From contig CP141150.1 in NCBI GenBank assembly GCA_035235625.1, forward strand, positions 5,332,001 to 5,396,000: a DNA stretch of 64,000 bases, written 5' to 3'. Origin of the DNA: Saururus chinensis (lineage: Eukaryota; Streptophyta; Magnoliopsida; Piperales; Saururaceae). How positions within the stretch are numbered: position 1 is the first letter of the stretch; the number at the start of each line of letters is the position of its first letter. Both the position numbers and the translations under genes were made by a program. Below are positions 1 through 11,885 of this stretch, piece by piece. The notes beneath the pieces were generated by a model that saw nothing but the letters and a program-made list of their open reading frames with translations, was not told the origin of the DNA and did not search any database.

Positions 1-493
1 TGGAAATAGAAATAGTTTTTAATGCATTCATATACAATTTAGTAGTTGTTATAATCTTGATGATAAATATTATTTAGAAAATATAAAATATAAAATCAAA
101 AGCTACAGCTTCACATAAACGTCATTGAAAACACAGATAGAGTTAAATAAATTCAATATCGATGGTTAGAATTCGCCATAGCAAAGAGATATCTTGACGG
201 AGTGAAGGCTTTTATTTAAAAGCATCATTTATGGTTATTATAGTGTATTGGAAAGTAACCTAAAACACGAGGGAGTAACCTAAAACACGAGGGAGGAGTA
301 ACCTAAAAACACGTGGGAGGAGTAAAAGCTTCATATATGGTAAAGATACAGAATTTGAAAGTAAACTAAAACACGAGGGAGGAGTTTCCGTCGCATATAC
401 TTCAATTTCCCAAGTATCTTTAGTTCGTGCATTCTCCTTCGGATTCTAACAAATGTTATTTTCAATGACTGGGGCATTTATAATAGAGTCCCA
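1..493. other. AT-rich intergenic DNA, no gene seen
   Basis: No credible ORF or RNA gene. Its only structure is the short tandem motif annotated separately at 253-385. Confidence 0.5.
253..385. repeat. Short tandem motif, about 20-25 bp, four copies
   Basis: The motif AGTAACCTAAAACACGAGGG recurs three times back to back from 253, with small length changes (AGGAG added, CGAG to CGTG), and once more at about 358-385. It is an imperfect minisatellite. No regulatory role can be read from it. Confidence 0.7.
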
Positions 494-684
494 TTTATAT
501 GAGCCCGGGCTCATGCGCGCCTACTTGAGCTCGAGCTCATATGGGCCGGCAATTTTACATCCGATGGCCTATAATACTCATGGGCCACCTTAAACCCACG
601 AGTATTATGGGCCATCGGATGTAAATCCGATAGCCCATAGAGCACGGGCTCATGTAGTTGCGCGTGAGCCCGGGCTCATATAAA
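494..684. mobile_element. Fold-back (palindromic) MITE-like element
   Basis: Nearly the whole 191 bp is an imperfect palindrome. The left end reads TTTATATGAGCCCGGGCTCA and the right end is its reverse complement, GAGCCCGGGCTCATATAAA. The inner arm TTACATCCGATGGCC around 554-569 pairs with GGCCATCGGATGTAA around 610-624. A similar right-end motif occurs in the element at 23825-24003, so this looks like a repeat family. I could not fix a target-site duplication. Confidence 0.7.
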
Positions 685-1577
685 CTTTTTCCTTTATTAT
701 GTATAATATATACATTTAGCTACATATTTTCATTGTGTATCACGAGAATCAAGATAGTTCGCCACGTTTGAGTTGTCCACACGTGTGCTGCATATAGCAG
801 AAATGGGCCATCCCTCGTCATAAAGGTGAAAACTGTGAAACACCCGTACTAGTTCTTAATAGCCGAATGTTTCTTCCCAGGCTAACTTCTGAGGTATTCT
901 CTTACGGACCCATATTCTTGTCTCCCATATTCACGTCTCCCTACCTGTAGATCATGGGACTATAGGTTGGCAAAGGGTGGATGTCCAAGAGCATCCTCCC
1001 CATATGTACCCTAACTCATGGAGGAAGACACGGATAGTCGCATTTCTACCTATAGGTGGTCGTACCGGAACAATGGTAATCTTGGATGTGGAGAATATGT
1101 TAATGTTTTTACTTGTGCATGAACTAGTTCTTACCTGCTATGCTATGATGATGAAACAAGAAATGCAGCAAATGTTTGGGTGTGGAGAAGGTCGGTGAAA
1201 GCTTTAATTGATCTGGCTCAACTGATAATTGGTAGTGGATGACATAGGTAACTCTCGGGTACATTGAATCTTTACTTTTGGAGGCACTTATAGGGTGTGT
1301 ACATTTGTAATACAAGAAGGAATGTTTGAGGTTAAGAATAAGATTGAAGAACATAAACACAAACTTCTTTCAATTTTGAGACGCAAAGCATTGATTGATA
1401 AGTATCAACTGATAACTGCTATCGACTAACTGATATAACTCTCGGTTGTATTCAGATGGATATAGATGAGCAACCTTTATTATGTGTGTGTTGGGGGGGG
1501 GGTGAGAGTGGGATGCAAGTCGACACAAGTATGATAGCTCCAATGCCAAATTATATCTCATATTTGTTAGAAGCTCA
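685..1577. other. No gene recognised; probably 5' part of the adjacent Mutator-like element
   Basis: Only short ORFs on both strands, none with a recognisable domain. A G-run sits at 1492-1502. The stretch leads directly into the decayed transposase reading frame from about 1578, so it may hold the 5' end of that element, but no terminal inverted repeat was found. Confidence 0.35.
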
Positions 1578-4310
1578 TTGACGTACAAATCCTTGGTGAC
1601 CATGGTTTACAAAGTAATAGGATGTTGTAGCAAGGAATACTTGTTGAAGATGAGTTTTACATATCCTTTGGCAATCCCCCTGAACCTACTTCCAACGGAA
1701 ATACATGATACTAGGACTCTCCATTGTTTTCTATGCTATGCTAAGACCAGTCACGATGGTCTCCCATTGATAATAACCAAAGTGCAACATGTACATGCGT
1801 TCCAGGAATGTGACCCGAATTTTGATGTATCTAAGCCAATGATTAACCAAACGAACATGTTGAATGATGCTGAAGTCCATAGTAGACATGCAAATGAAGT
1901 GAACGCGAAGGTGTAAGTGAAGGAAGTAGGAGTGAGGAATGCAAAAGAATTCAATGATCATTTGGCAAGTGGTACGGCTGATAGGGACATTTTTTACAAC
2001 AACACAAAGGATTTGAGTGACAACGCAAAAGTAGATGACTTACTGCATGAAGCTAGGGAGTTGGAGGCAAAGAAAGCTCCTCCTGTTTACTTAAATTTAC
2101 AATCCGATTCGGATGAAAAACTAGTAGATGTCCCCATTGCAAGGGTTGAAGTGGATGAGGTGAACATATCAAATATTGAGGAGATTGTGGCCAACTCAAA
2201 CGAGGGTAATGATGCCGGAGGAGCTAATGATGAAAAAAGTGGGCCGAACACAATGTATAACATTGACGTAGAAGATGTCATCTACGATGGATGGCAAGAG
2301 CATCATGAGGAAGACATTAAATGGGATAAATTTGAATTGCATGATTATGATGAGGATGTCTACATTATAGGAGAAGATGGTGACATTTGGTATAGAAATG
2401 GTCAAAATGCAACTGTCGTAAGTATGAAAGGTGAAAGAGGTCCACCTCGGAACTTAAATAAAGTGATGAACATTAACATGGCTGAAAGAAAATAGTAAGA
2501 AATATTAAATTATTATTAATTATCTATTTGTTTGCTAATTTATCAATGTGTAGTAAATTTGTAGTGGTGTTAAATGCAGGGACGATGAAGTTCCAACAAG
2601 AGCAAATAGAAAATTGTCACTCATAAATGATGGAGATGGTGGTTAGAGGGGGAAAGCACCATCATCAAGTAGCATTTTTAGGAAAACTTCGGCACCAAAA
2701 CTACTTCAAAGGTCATATTATATCTTACGTAGTCAATTAAGTGATCATACCTAACTTATAACTATTTGTCTCATTCTAATACCGATATAAATATAATCGT
2801 TCAACAGATTAGATGTGGAGGTGTGTGTGAATGAAGAGCACCACATGGATGTGGAGGTTGATTTGTATGACTATGGCAAAGATATGAAGGTAGTTCTACT
2901 TGGCCAAGAGTTTATGGATAAGGAGTCTCTGAAGCTACATGTACACAAGTATGCTATGCACAACAACTTTGAGTTTAAGGTAAAATATTCAAATAAATCT
3001 CGATTCACAGTTGTGTGCAATGTGTTGGGATGTCCATGGAGGTTACATGTTGCGATAACTAATGGGTGTAGTATCTTCAAAGGAAAAGCTATGAACAATG
3101 TTCATACATGTGGGAAACCAATATTTGGAGATCATAAATAAGCAAAAGTAGGTATTATTGTTGACTCAGCTGTTAAATGACTTAGGAAACGTGTTGCTTA
3201 TACTCCAAAGGATATTCAAGTTGATGTCGATTTGGAATATGGAGTGAAGATGAATTATTCGAAGGCATATAGGTCTAAGGTTGTGGCATTTAACAAGTTA
3301 AGAGGATCCTATGAGTCATCATATGCCGAGTTGGCTACCTACTTATATGAGTTAGAGAAGCCAAATTCAGGCACCTCAACTACACTCCAGTATGACTCAT
3401 CAGATCTGACCTTTAAGAGATACTTTGTTTCCTTTGGAGCAGCCATGAAGAACTTCAAGAAGTACATGCGATAGGTTATATACATAGATGGCACATTCTT
3501 GAAAAGAAGGTGCAAATGGACTTTATTCGTGATATCTACTTTAGATAGTGAGAACTATATATACCCAATTGCTTGTGCTATCGGAGAAGGAGGGAATAAT
3601 GATGCATGGGGTTGGGTCCTTGCACATTTTGAAACCCACCTTGGTTATTTGGAGGGCCTAGTGATACTTTTCGATCAGTTCCGATCGGCATAGATCAAAC
3701 ACATTACAAGTAGCTAAAATGTTTCCATATGCTGCACATGGATATTGTGCATTTCACATATCTCAAAACATGTTTGTACATTTCAAAGACAGGGGTTTGA
3801 ATAGTAACTTCTTTAAAGTGGCAAAAGCTTTTAGGCCAAAGACATATATAGAAGAAATGGCTATCATTGAGGAGAAAAACCATGAGGCCTACAAGTGGTT
3901 AATGAGAATTGATAAGTCAAGGTGGGTTAGTGTTTATATTCTATCACCCAAGTATAATATAATCACATCCAACCTATGCAAAGTCTTCAATGGAATGCTA
4001 AGGGAGCAGCGACACTTCCCCATTGTCATGATCATTGAGGCCATCCATTTGAAGACTCAAGAGATGTGGTACAAGTGTGGATTAGAGGCACAACATTGGA
4101 AGGGCTACTTGACTAAATATGTCGAAGGAAAGATTTAGAAGTGTAATGAAGCAGCTAGAGTTAGATGTGTTCTCCCATAAGTGGCCATGAGGTCTTAACT
4201 AGGTCCGAAAGAGGGGATGATCAAGTTGACCTTATCGCAAAGACTTATACATGTGGAAAGTTTCAACAAATGGAGTTGCCTTGTGAGCATGCGTTGGCAG
4301 CATGTGGCCA
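1578..4310 (+). pseudogene. MuDR-type transposase pseudogene
   Basis: Transposases of this family cut and join DNA with a DDE/D active site in the nucleus. 1578-1916 and 1917-2495 are one reading frame split by a single TAA at 1914; the second part is acidic (many Asp and Glu). From 2815 the frame carries the family pattern ending CPWRLHV (DNA-binding domain). It stays in register through stops at 3139, 3178 and 3472 up to 3693, including YIDGTFLK, the usual site of the first catalytic Asp, and the following PIACAIGEG segment. A frameshift lies between about 3694 and 3718. After it, HGYCAFHISQN matches the family's conserved His-Cys region. YTCGKFQQMELPCEHALA around 4240-4300 fits a SWIM finger. 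The zinc knuckle that follows is degenerate (CRKCKQHGYYHNTC). In a live copy the stop at 3472 would be an ordinary codon just before the first catalytic Asp. Confidence 0.8.
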
Positions 4311-4874
4311 CTGAAGACTAAATTATTTTGACTATGCTCCCCGTTCTACACAACGAAAACTTATAGGCAAATCTATAGCAAGGGAGTTTATCTGGTCATT
4401 GAACATAAAAGATGGGAAACTCCTGAAGATGTGAACAACCTTAAATTGAGGCCTCCCAAGGAGAAGGCACGATTGGGCCGGATAAAGAAGAAGCAGATTC
4501 TCTCTCGAGGTGAAGAAAAAAGGAGAGTACAATGTCGTAAGTGCAAACAACATGGTTACTATCACAATACTTGTACTGCGGTAATTGGAGAGAACCCGGT
4601 CTGGGGCCCTACTCCTCATCCATCCATAGCTACACCCCCTCCTTCTCTTAGCCTGCACCGATCACCAACTCATGCTAACCAAAAGTTGCCAACATCTACA
4701 CAAGTCCCACATCTAGTCGATAAGGTGGGTGGTAAAGAAATGAGGAAGAAGCGTCAGACATGTCTAATCCAGTTGAAGATCAACCCTCTAACTCCAAAAG
4801 GGAAGAGAAAGAAGAAAATGAGACAAGTAGCTAAGCTCAATGCATGTACATTTAAGGATAAATTGTGCAAGTGA
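1578..4874 (+). mobile_element. Mutator-like element (MULE) of MuDR type, decayed
   Basis: The order of domains is that of plant MuDR-type transposases: an N-terminal region with an acidic linker (about 1578-2494), a MULE DNA-binding domain (2815-3141), a catalytic MULE domain (about 3232-4130), a SWIM zinc finger (about 4230-4310) and a basic tail with a zinc knuckle (about 4530-4575). Two likely introns can be read: a GTAAG donor at 2495 with a TGCAG acceptor at 2579, and an AGGTCATA donor near 2711 with a CAACAG acceptor near 2808. Several in-frame stops and one frameshift make it non-autonomous. Terminal inverted repeats and a 9-bp target duplication were not located, so the limits are those of the coding remains. 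Confidence 0.8.
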
Positions 4875-5048
4875 ACGATCTCAGTGGACAAAGTTTTACC
4901 AGTGTAATATGTTAAACCTTTATTTTGGATTAGAGCACAATATTTTGGCAAATCAACTAGAAATTTCAGGTGCACAAACTTCAATTCTCAACATCTTTTT
5001 GTTGTCTAAGTTGTTATCTTTTGATAGATTGTTCTTGAACACATAAAA

Positions 5049-6610
5049 GTGCTTGACCAACATAGAAGTAAACTAGACCCTAAAACAATAAAGTGTAACT
5101 TTATAGGTTACAATGAACACTCTAAGGGGTACAGGTTTGTAGTGCACCATACTGATGTGACAATGGGGGTCATTGAATCTAGAGATGCTTATTTCCTAGA
5201 AGAAGACTTCAACCTTAAAATTCCTAGTAAAAGAGTAGAACTGTTTGAAGTAGAGAAAGAGCAAAACACTACTACTTATATAGAGGTGGTTATAGGATTT
5301 GAACCTAGGGGAGTATCTGAAGTAAGGGAGGTGAGAGATAGAAGACCTTCGACCTTGTTGGGGGATTTCTATGCCATGTTAGGAGAGGATGAAGTAACAA
5401 TAGATGAACCTTTATTTGATGATCCCTTAACCTATGAGCAGGCAATAGATAGTCCAAATTCTAAAGAATGACAATTAGCTATTTAAGAGGAAATGGATTC
5501 CATTATGAAGAACCAAGTCTGAGAAGAAAGCCTATTGGCTGTAAGTGGATCTTCAAGAAAAAGCTCAAGGCAGATGGGTCTATAGATAAATATAAAGCAA
5601 GACTGGTAGCTAAAGGTTTCAACTAAGTCAGGGGAATTGACTTTTAAGAAACCTATTCACTTGTGACTAAATTTACATCTATTAGGTGTTTGTTGGCTAT
5701 AATGGCATAGTTAGACTTAGAGTTACACCAAATGGATATAAAGACTGCCTTCCTAAGTGGTTATTTAGAGGATGACATTTAAATGGAACAACCTGAGAGT
5801 TTTGTTGTTCCTGGAGAAGAACATAAGGTGTGTAACTCATAAAGTTTTTATATGACCTTAAACAGTCTCCTAGGCTATGGTACTTTACTTTTCATAAGGT
5901 GATTAGTGAGTATGGGTTCATAGCAAATGATTGTGATCATTGTGTTTACTCTTTTAAGGATGAAAGTAGATTTATGTTACTCTCTCTCTCTCTCTATGTA
6001 GATGATATCTTTTTTATGAGAAATGACTTAAGTTTAATAATTAGTCTAAAGGAGTACCTCCAGGCCCAGTTTGAAATAAAAGATATGGGTGAGGCCTCTT
6101 ACATACTCGGTATGAAGATTGACAGAGATAGAAAAATAAGGTTGCTTAGTATATCTCAAGAATCATATATAGAAAGCATCTTGAAACGCCTCGATGTGAT
6201 TGGTTGGAAAACAATAATCTCCTATCTATAAGGGTACAACTTTATCTAAAAGTCAGGCACCATCCTCTTACGAGGATAGACTCAAAATGGAGTCAGTGTC
6301 TTATGAACCGGCTATTGGCAACTTAATGTATGTCATGACTTGAACCCGACCTAATTTGAGCTATGTTGTAAGGCTCTTGAGTAGATACTAGGCAAACCCA
6401 AGTATGGCTCATTGGCAAGCAGTGAAGCGAGTTTTTAGGTACCTCCTGGGAACCAAAGGTATAAAATTAGCGCTAGAGGTAAACACATTGAAGTAAATTA
6501 CTACTTTGTGTTTGACATGCCACAGAAAGGAAAGTTGGTAGTAAACCATCTTCCTACTTCTGAGATGTTGGCAGATCCGTTAACTAAGGCCTTAACAATG
6601 GATCACTTGT
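5049..6610 (+). pseudogene. Copia pol remnant (integrase C-terminus, RT, partial RNase H)
   Basis: An open piece at 5049-5471 carries the integrase C-terminus and linker. The RT N-terminal region, about 5510-5880, has the family motifs KPIGCKWIFKKK, YKARLVAKGF and MDIKTAFLSGYLE but several stops. 5899-6231 holds the catalytic motif YVDD (5995-6006) intact, right after a CT-rich stretch, plus the GEASYILGMKI segment. 6290-6470 continues with the end of RT. The central RNase H region is missing: the sequence jumps to its C-terminal tail (LPTSEMLADPLTKAL, about 6540-6590). Stops, frameshifts and this deletion make it a pseudogene. Confidence 0.85.
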
Positions 6611-6756
6611 ATATCATGTTCATAGTATAGGACTTCAACAGGGCCAGGGTGCCAGCTCCTGTAGAGTTTAGTATGAACATTTTGCCTACAGGACTAAGAC
6701 AAAACTAGGTACACAAGTTGTTGTTTGGTCCATGGGCACTTCACCCAAGTGGGGGA

Positions 6757-7383
6757 TGTTGGGTCTAGGTTTGTACCCAGGTAAACCGAAACCGGGAAGA
6801 GAGTCCCGGTTGAGAGAAACATAAGTGGGCCTAAATTCTATTTCAATTAGGATATCTACATGGGATAAGGCAGTTATAAAAATTGCTTCCTCCTTATTCA
6901 GGACGTACAAAAATTTGGGGCTTCTTCTTCAACACACAACAAAAAACAAAGAAGAAAGAAGAGAACAAAGCTTCAATTATCTCCTTTCTCTCTCACGGGT
7001 TCATTGAATTGCATTGAATCAGGAAAAGCCCTATTCAAGCTAACAATTCCCAGCAAATTAGCAAGAGGAAGAAAGGTTTTCTCTCTTGATTTTCAAAAGA
7101 AGGATTTATCACAAGAGGTAATTTTAATTCCCCATTATTATACTTGATATAACAAAGAGTTCGTGTAGGGTAATTAGCCACGTGCTTGGGGCTCAACTCC
7201 TAAAGGTAAGTAATATTTAATCATTGTTTTAATTTACATTAATTCAAAGAAATTTGAATTTACTACTGTTTATTTGTGTTTATGTGTATATGCATGTAAT
7301 TTGTTTGAGAGAGACTTAAAGGTGATATTTTTGCACATCCACAAAGCCGGGCAAACCACTAGCTTCCGTTGTGCCACCCAACA
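6757..7383 (+). repeat. 3' LTR of the copia element, 627 bp
   Basis: It starts TGTTGGGT directly after a purine tract (AGTGGGGGA) and ends ACCCAACA, giving the expected TG...CA ends with 8-bp inverted repeats. A TATA-like TTATAAAAA lies near 6873, followed by a purine-rich leader (GAAGAAAGAAGAG, about 6950). No matching 5' LTR is present, so a target duplication cannot be tested. Confidence 0.85.
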
Positions 7384-7823
7384 ATAATGTGATGCATGGT
7401 TAGGAGTTGCAAAGTATGGTAAGTTGTTGGATAATGGTGCAAGGTTTCACTCCCTACTACAAGTGCATTCCCTAAGTTCACTAATATCTTTCCTCTTCCT
7501 TGATAATGCTATTCAGATTATAATGTTTGGGTAACAATTCAGTGTTTGGTCCTATGGACGTCTCACGAATCAAGTGCAGGAGAGGTGTGAGGTACCAAGG
7601 AAGGTCGTATGGAATAGGGCAGGGAGTCCATCACCAATTTACTCTCGTCTTCAACAAGAAAAACAAAAAGAAGAAAGGGGAAAATATGTCGGCTCGTAAA
7701 CACATGATTCTCAAGTTACAAATACAGGATATCATCCTTGCCTTTTTAATTGGAAGAGCTCGTGATTAATTGCACCAAATAAATCTACCTAACAAACCTT
7801 TCCAATTGGGTTTTAGTTGGATA
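7384..7823. other. No gene seen
   Basis: A short ORF at 7527-7769 has no recognisable domain and a lysine-rich simple stretch. I regard it as chance. Confidence 0.4.
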
Positions 7824-7984
7824 CATCATGGCGGAGCCAGGGTTAATTAGAAGACCAGGGGCACCAACTACACCTAATTTTTTTAAATTTCCCTATTTAA
7901 GATATTTGCATTAGGTGTATAAAACAAGTTCCAAACAGCAGGGTGGCCATGGCCCTTCACTGTCACAACATAGTTCTGCCCCTG
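7824..7984. mobile_element. hAT-type MITE, 161 bp, 8-bp target duplication
   Basis: The flanks are the identical octamers GTTGGATA at 7816-7823 and 7985-7992. The left end reads CATCATGGCGGAGCCAGG and the reverse complement of the right end reads CAGGGGCAGAACTATG, a loose inverted pair. An 8-bp duplication with ends of the CA(G)...GGCGGA type is typical of non-autonomous hAT elements. There is no coding capacity. Confidence 0.75.
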
Positions 7985-7992
7985 GTTGGATA

Positions 7993-9415
7993 GGACATGT
8001 GAGTTTCATGCAAAGCTCACTTGGGCATGTACATATTGTCTGTCCAATCGAAACCCAATTAAGAGAATTTGTTAGGTGATTATCATTTTCCTTAAAGCAT
8101 AGTCGTAGTCTTATTCCACCATTACCATTTCCAAAGACTAGCAGATTTATCCTGTCTTTGGCCTTCTTAATCAGGTATCGATTTAAGGTGGAGAAATAAC
8201 AAAGATAACTAGGTGGCTAAGGTTATTATTGAAGTGCTTTAAGCGCTAATCTCTGTTCTAAGATGGGACTTTAGAATCTGGTACCATGTTGGAACCAAGT
8301 TATAATTTTAAAACTGGAGATATTAACTATGAGACAAACTAAACCAAAATAACACGAACAATCACTCTTCTTCATTCATACTTAGTATAAAAAATATTCA
8401 GTTGACCGAGCTCTATCACCACCAACTTATATAGGGATCCTAGTATGGTACATAGAGGCTTAACATAGTACATAATTATTGAATGATTGTGCTAGGTATA
8501 TAATTATCCACCATACAATTACCCGTACGTACACTTGTCATAAACTCTGGTCAGGCTAGATGCATCATAATATCCTCCAATAACCTAAATACTCCCCTCC
8601 TCCCTAAATTAATTGTTTAATTAATCAAAAAAGTATTTTATATTTATAGCTTCATTTTATTCAAATTAAGTGGTATGGTACTTAAAAGAGTATTACAAGC
8701 TTATTTTCTCTTCTCTTAGAAGTAGGTTTCACCGTTCAATAAAAATTACTATTTTTTTCAAATATAACTATTAATATAGGACAAAGAATAATTGTTTACC
8801 TCCATGTCCTCTACACCAGCAAGGACACCTTGAGGGCCACAATTATGTGTGTGTGAGAAAAAAATGAGGCATAAATGTTTGTAACAATGCTCCATTCCCA
8901 ACCACTCCTTGTGATTCACAAGCATATACAACAATGTAAACAAGGAAGATGCACACAAGTGGTACATAGCTGCAAGACATATCCGTCTCCATCTCAACAA
9001 CTGCTTCAATTAGGGTTGGGCCACATTTTCTTCAATCACGCAACTGGTGTAACATCTAGATCTACCTGCACAAGATGATAGATCACTACATGAAGAATGT
9101 AAAACAAGTTGGGAGCTAGCATAATGTGATCTCATGCCCATAGAGGTGTTTTTTAGGACAAAGATAAATATAAATGTTGATCACTAATACAGCCAAAGCC
9201 CACCCATGATTTTCTTCTATTCTACTGTAATAGAGAACGAACTCATCGCCTCCACTGACCCAAAAGAAGAGAGAATTGGATAAAAGCTCAGATAGAACGA
9301 GAGCAGATTCCATCAGGATGAGCAGTAACCAAAGAGGCCAATGTACAAATTAACATCAAGAGGCCCACCCACATTTACAAAAGCAAGTAAACATCACTTT
9401 TATGACTATAACATG
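7993..9415. other. AT-rich DNA without a recognisable gene
   Basis: Short ORFs near 8758-9009 and 9116-9313 (minus) and 8875-9078 (plus) have no known motif and overlap each other. A sequence around 8270-8300 (GGTACCATGTTGGAACC) resembles the text of copia LTR edges, but no LTR could be delimited. Confidence 0.35.
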
Positions 9416-10556
9416 CTTAAAAGGTATCACTAATAGTCCTGTCATAATTATTTATTAGTGACACATAAAAAAACATCGCTAGCTAATAGTATTTACTATT
9501 AGTGACACTTTTCTCTACTAATCATCGCAAATATAAAAAAAAATTAAATTTTTTTCATTAGCGACACTTCTTCATACATCGCTAACCACAAGAAAAATAA
9601 TTATTAGCAATGCTTAAAAGCATCGCTAATAATATGAAAAACAGCTAATAGTCCGAAAAGCGTCGCTCATGACTATTAGTAACATCTAAAAAATGTCACT
9701 AAAATCGTCGATAATAGTCTTGTCGCAACTACTCATTAGCGACACAATAGTTTTTTTTTGCGGCACTATTATATGTGTCGCAAATAATTGTCTTTAGCTA
9801 CGCTTTGTATTGTATCACTAATAAAAGTATCACTAATAGTCTTTTTTGTTATAGTGGCTAAAAATAAAAAATTTGTTATCAATGCTTTTAAAGGTGTCCC
9901 TAATAAGAAAAAAAATTTATTAGCAACGCTTTCAAAAGCATCGCTAATAAGGAAAATTAAAATAATACTAATAATTGTTATTAGCAACACTTTTAAAAGA
10001 TTCACTAATAGAAAAAAAATTAAAATTAAAACAAAATTCTGCCTCCGGCGAGATTAATTAAGGGGGGTTGCAGGAGTTTGGTGCCCCTACACTAGCAAGG
10101 GAACAGGCTGCGAACTCTGATCGAAGGAGCCTAAGCCCCTCCTTTGACGATTGGAGGACTCGGAAAAGGGGGGGTGGGGGAGCAGGGGAAAGGAGCTTCG
10201 GCCAGAGGAGCCAGAGCCCCTCCTACTCCGACTAGAGGAAGTGAATGAGGAGGGGGATCAGAATGGGGGAAGGGGCTCAGATGTAGAAGTGAGCCCTTCC
10301 TCGGAAGGAGGGGGGAGAGGCGGGCTGAGCCTAGGTGGAGGCTGGAAGAGTCGGGGTAGAGGGGGGACAGTGGCGACGAAGGGCAGCTGGGCAACCGACA
10401 AAAACCGGGGCGGCCAATGGCCAGGGGGGAGTAAAAGTTGCAAATGAAATTTTGCACGCATGCCAATTTTTTTAGCGATGAATTGTCAGAAGCATTGCAA
10501 ATGGTTTGCGATGCTTCGAACTAAGTTTCGCTAAAAAAGTATTTTTGCAATGCTAT
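9416..10556. repeat. CACTA-like repeat field with a GC-rich core
   Basis: From 9416 to about 10040, and again at 10470-10556, short motifs such as TTAGCGACAC and its inverted partners (GCATCGCTAATA and similar) recur every 20-60 bp on both strands. This is like the subterminal repeats of plant CACTA (En/Spm) elements. TTTTTTGTTATAGTG at 9842-9856 is the reverse complement of a CACTATAACAAAAAA terminus, typical of that superfamily. Between the two repeat blocks lies a strikingly GC-rich insert (about 10100-10440). Its overlapping ORFs on both strands are low-complexity and I do not call them genes. The exact outer ends are not resolved and more than one copy may overlap. Confidence 0.5.
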
Positions 10557-10559
10557 AAG

Positions 10560-10861
10560 TAGGGGTGCTAACGAGCCGAGTTAGCTCATCTTGCAAAGGG
10601 TGCCTCGACTCGACTCAACTCAAATATGGCTCAACTCGAAGCAGCTCGATTCAAACTTGACTCGAACTTAAACATATTCAAGTCGAGCTCGATTATAACT
10701 TGGCTCAACTCGATTCTACTCGAATAAAACTTGGACTCAACTCAAACTCGAATGTAAGTTATAAATATATTTTATAATATGCATAAAAACATATTAACCT
10801 ATGTGTACATATGCATAATTATCAATTCTAAAATCACATACAACACATTTATATTTTATAA

Positions 10862-10906
<45 letters not shown>

Positions 10907-11885
10907 GCCTATGTATTGGGTGTGTATATACGTATAGAGAGAGATTGATAAGTTAAAATTTTAAAGGCACGTAATACATATGTGTTCACATGTGATATAT
11001 GTTAAAATTTACATGTATTATAGAAATTTGATTTAATAAAGTATATATATATATATAGTACAATCAATAAAAAATGGGCTACATATCAAAATATATGACA
11101 ATGTCAGACAAAAATGTATTGGTAATATTATGTACCGTCTCTACATGTCAAATAAATTATGATATATTTTTTCAAATTTTATATATAAAATAATGTTGGA
11201 ATCCTAAGAAATTAAAATCTAACAACAATTTTCTAAAATTTATTTAGCATTGACTCGTGGAGTCTCTTTTTATTTTATTAAGATAAATACAAGTTATATT
11301 TAATTAGAATGGGTCAAAGGCAAAAAGACCCCAAGTTTCTTGTTGCTAATAGAATATGATTTGCTTGATAATCATTATTTGAAGAATGAGATGTAAACAT
11401 ACCTAAGATGTCTTGCCGCATACTAAGACCAAAATTGAGGGTAGTCATAACGTAAACAAAAAATCTCGAAGCAGGGATAGCATTGATTATACAAGTAGCT
11501 ATTGTGTTTTTAAACATGCTCAATCAATAATGATATTTTGATAGTATATATACTTGAGAGTTGTGAGTAACTAAAGCTTGAGTACAACCTAGTTTGAGGC
11601 TTTGACTAAGTTTTCTCTTAGCAAATATTAACTTTTATTTATAATTTTTCATACAATTATAAAGAGATCAATTTATTCTACATGTTTGATTTGTTTATTA
11701 AATGTTAGTTTAAAATTTTGAATTCAAAATTATATTTATTTTTATATACAGATCAAGCTCAATTCGAGCTAGGTTTGCCATTGTAATAGAATGAGTTCGA
11801 GCTAAAGTTTTTGGTTTGAGTTAGAGTTTGAGTTAATAAGCTTGAGATCATTCGAGCCTCGAGTCAAGTTCAAGCCAAGTATTCT
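10560..11885. mobile_element. TAGGGGTG-type (hAT-like) non-autonomous element, right end eroded
   Basis: The left end TAGGGGTGCTAACGAGCCGAG is followed by many CTCGA/TCGAG motifs (10590-10755). The same motifs return in reverse orientation at about 11750-11880. This matches the structure of the better preserved element at 22804-24413. The middle is very AT-rich and includes an AT microsatellite. I found no clear right terminus or target duplication. Confidence 0.55.
10868..10903. repeat. AT dinucleotide microsatellite, about 36 bp
   Basis: Uninterrupted TA/AT alternation within the TAGGGGTG-type element. Confidence 0.9.

Larger units (their letters stand above)
5020..7383 (+). mobile_element. 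5'-truncated Ty1/copia retrotransposon with 3' LTR
   Basis: The element lacks its 5' LTR, gag, protease and most of integrase. It begins with the integrase C-terminal segment (LDPKTIKCNFIGYNEHSKGY, from about 5077). Reverse transcriptase, a piece of RNase H and a 3' LTR follow in the correct order. It lies directly after the MULE remains, and the junction (about 4875-5020) shows nothing recognisable. The element could not move on its own. Confidence 0.85.

Noticed and set aside
10131..10466. Overlapping 98- and 111-codon ORFs in the GC-rich block
   Set aside because: Antisense to each other, low-complexity, and enclosed by CACTA-like repeats. No protein family motif.
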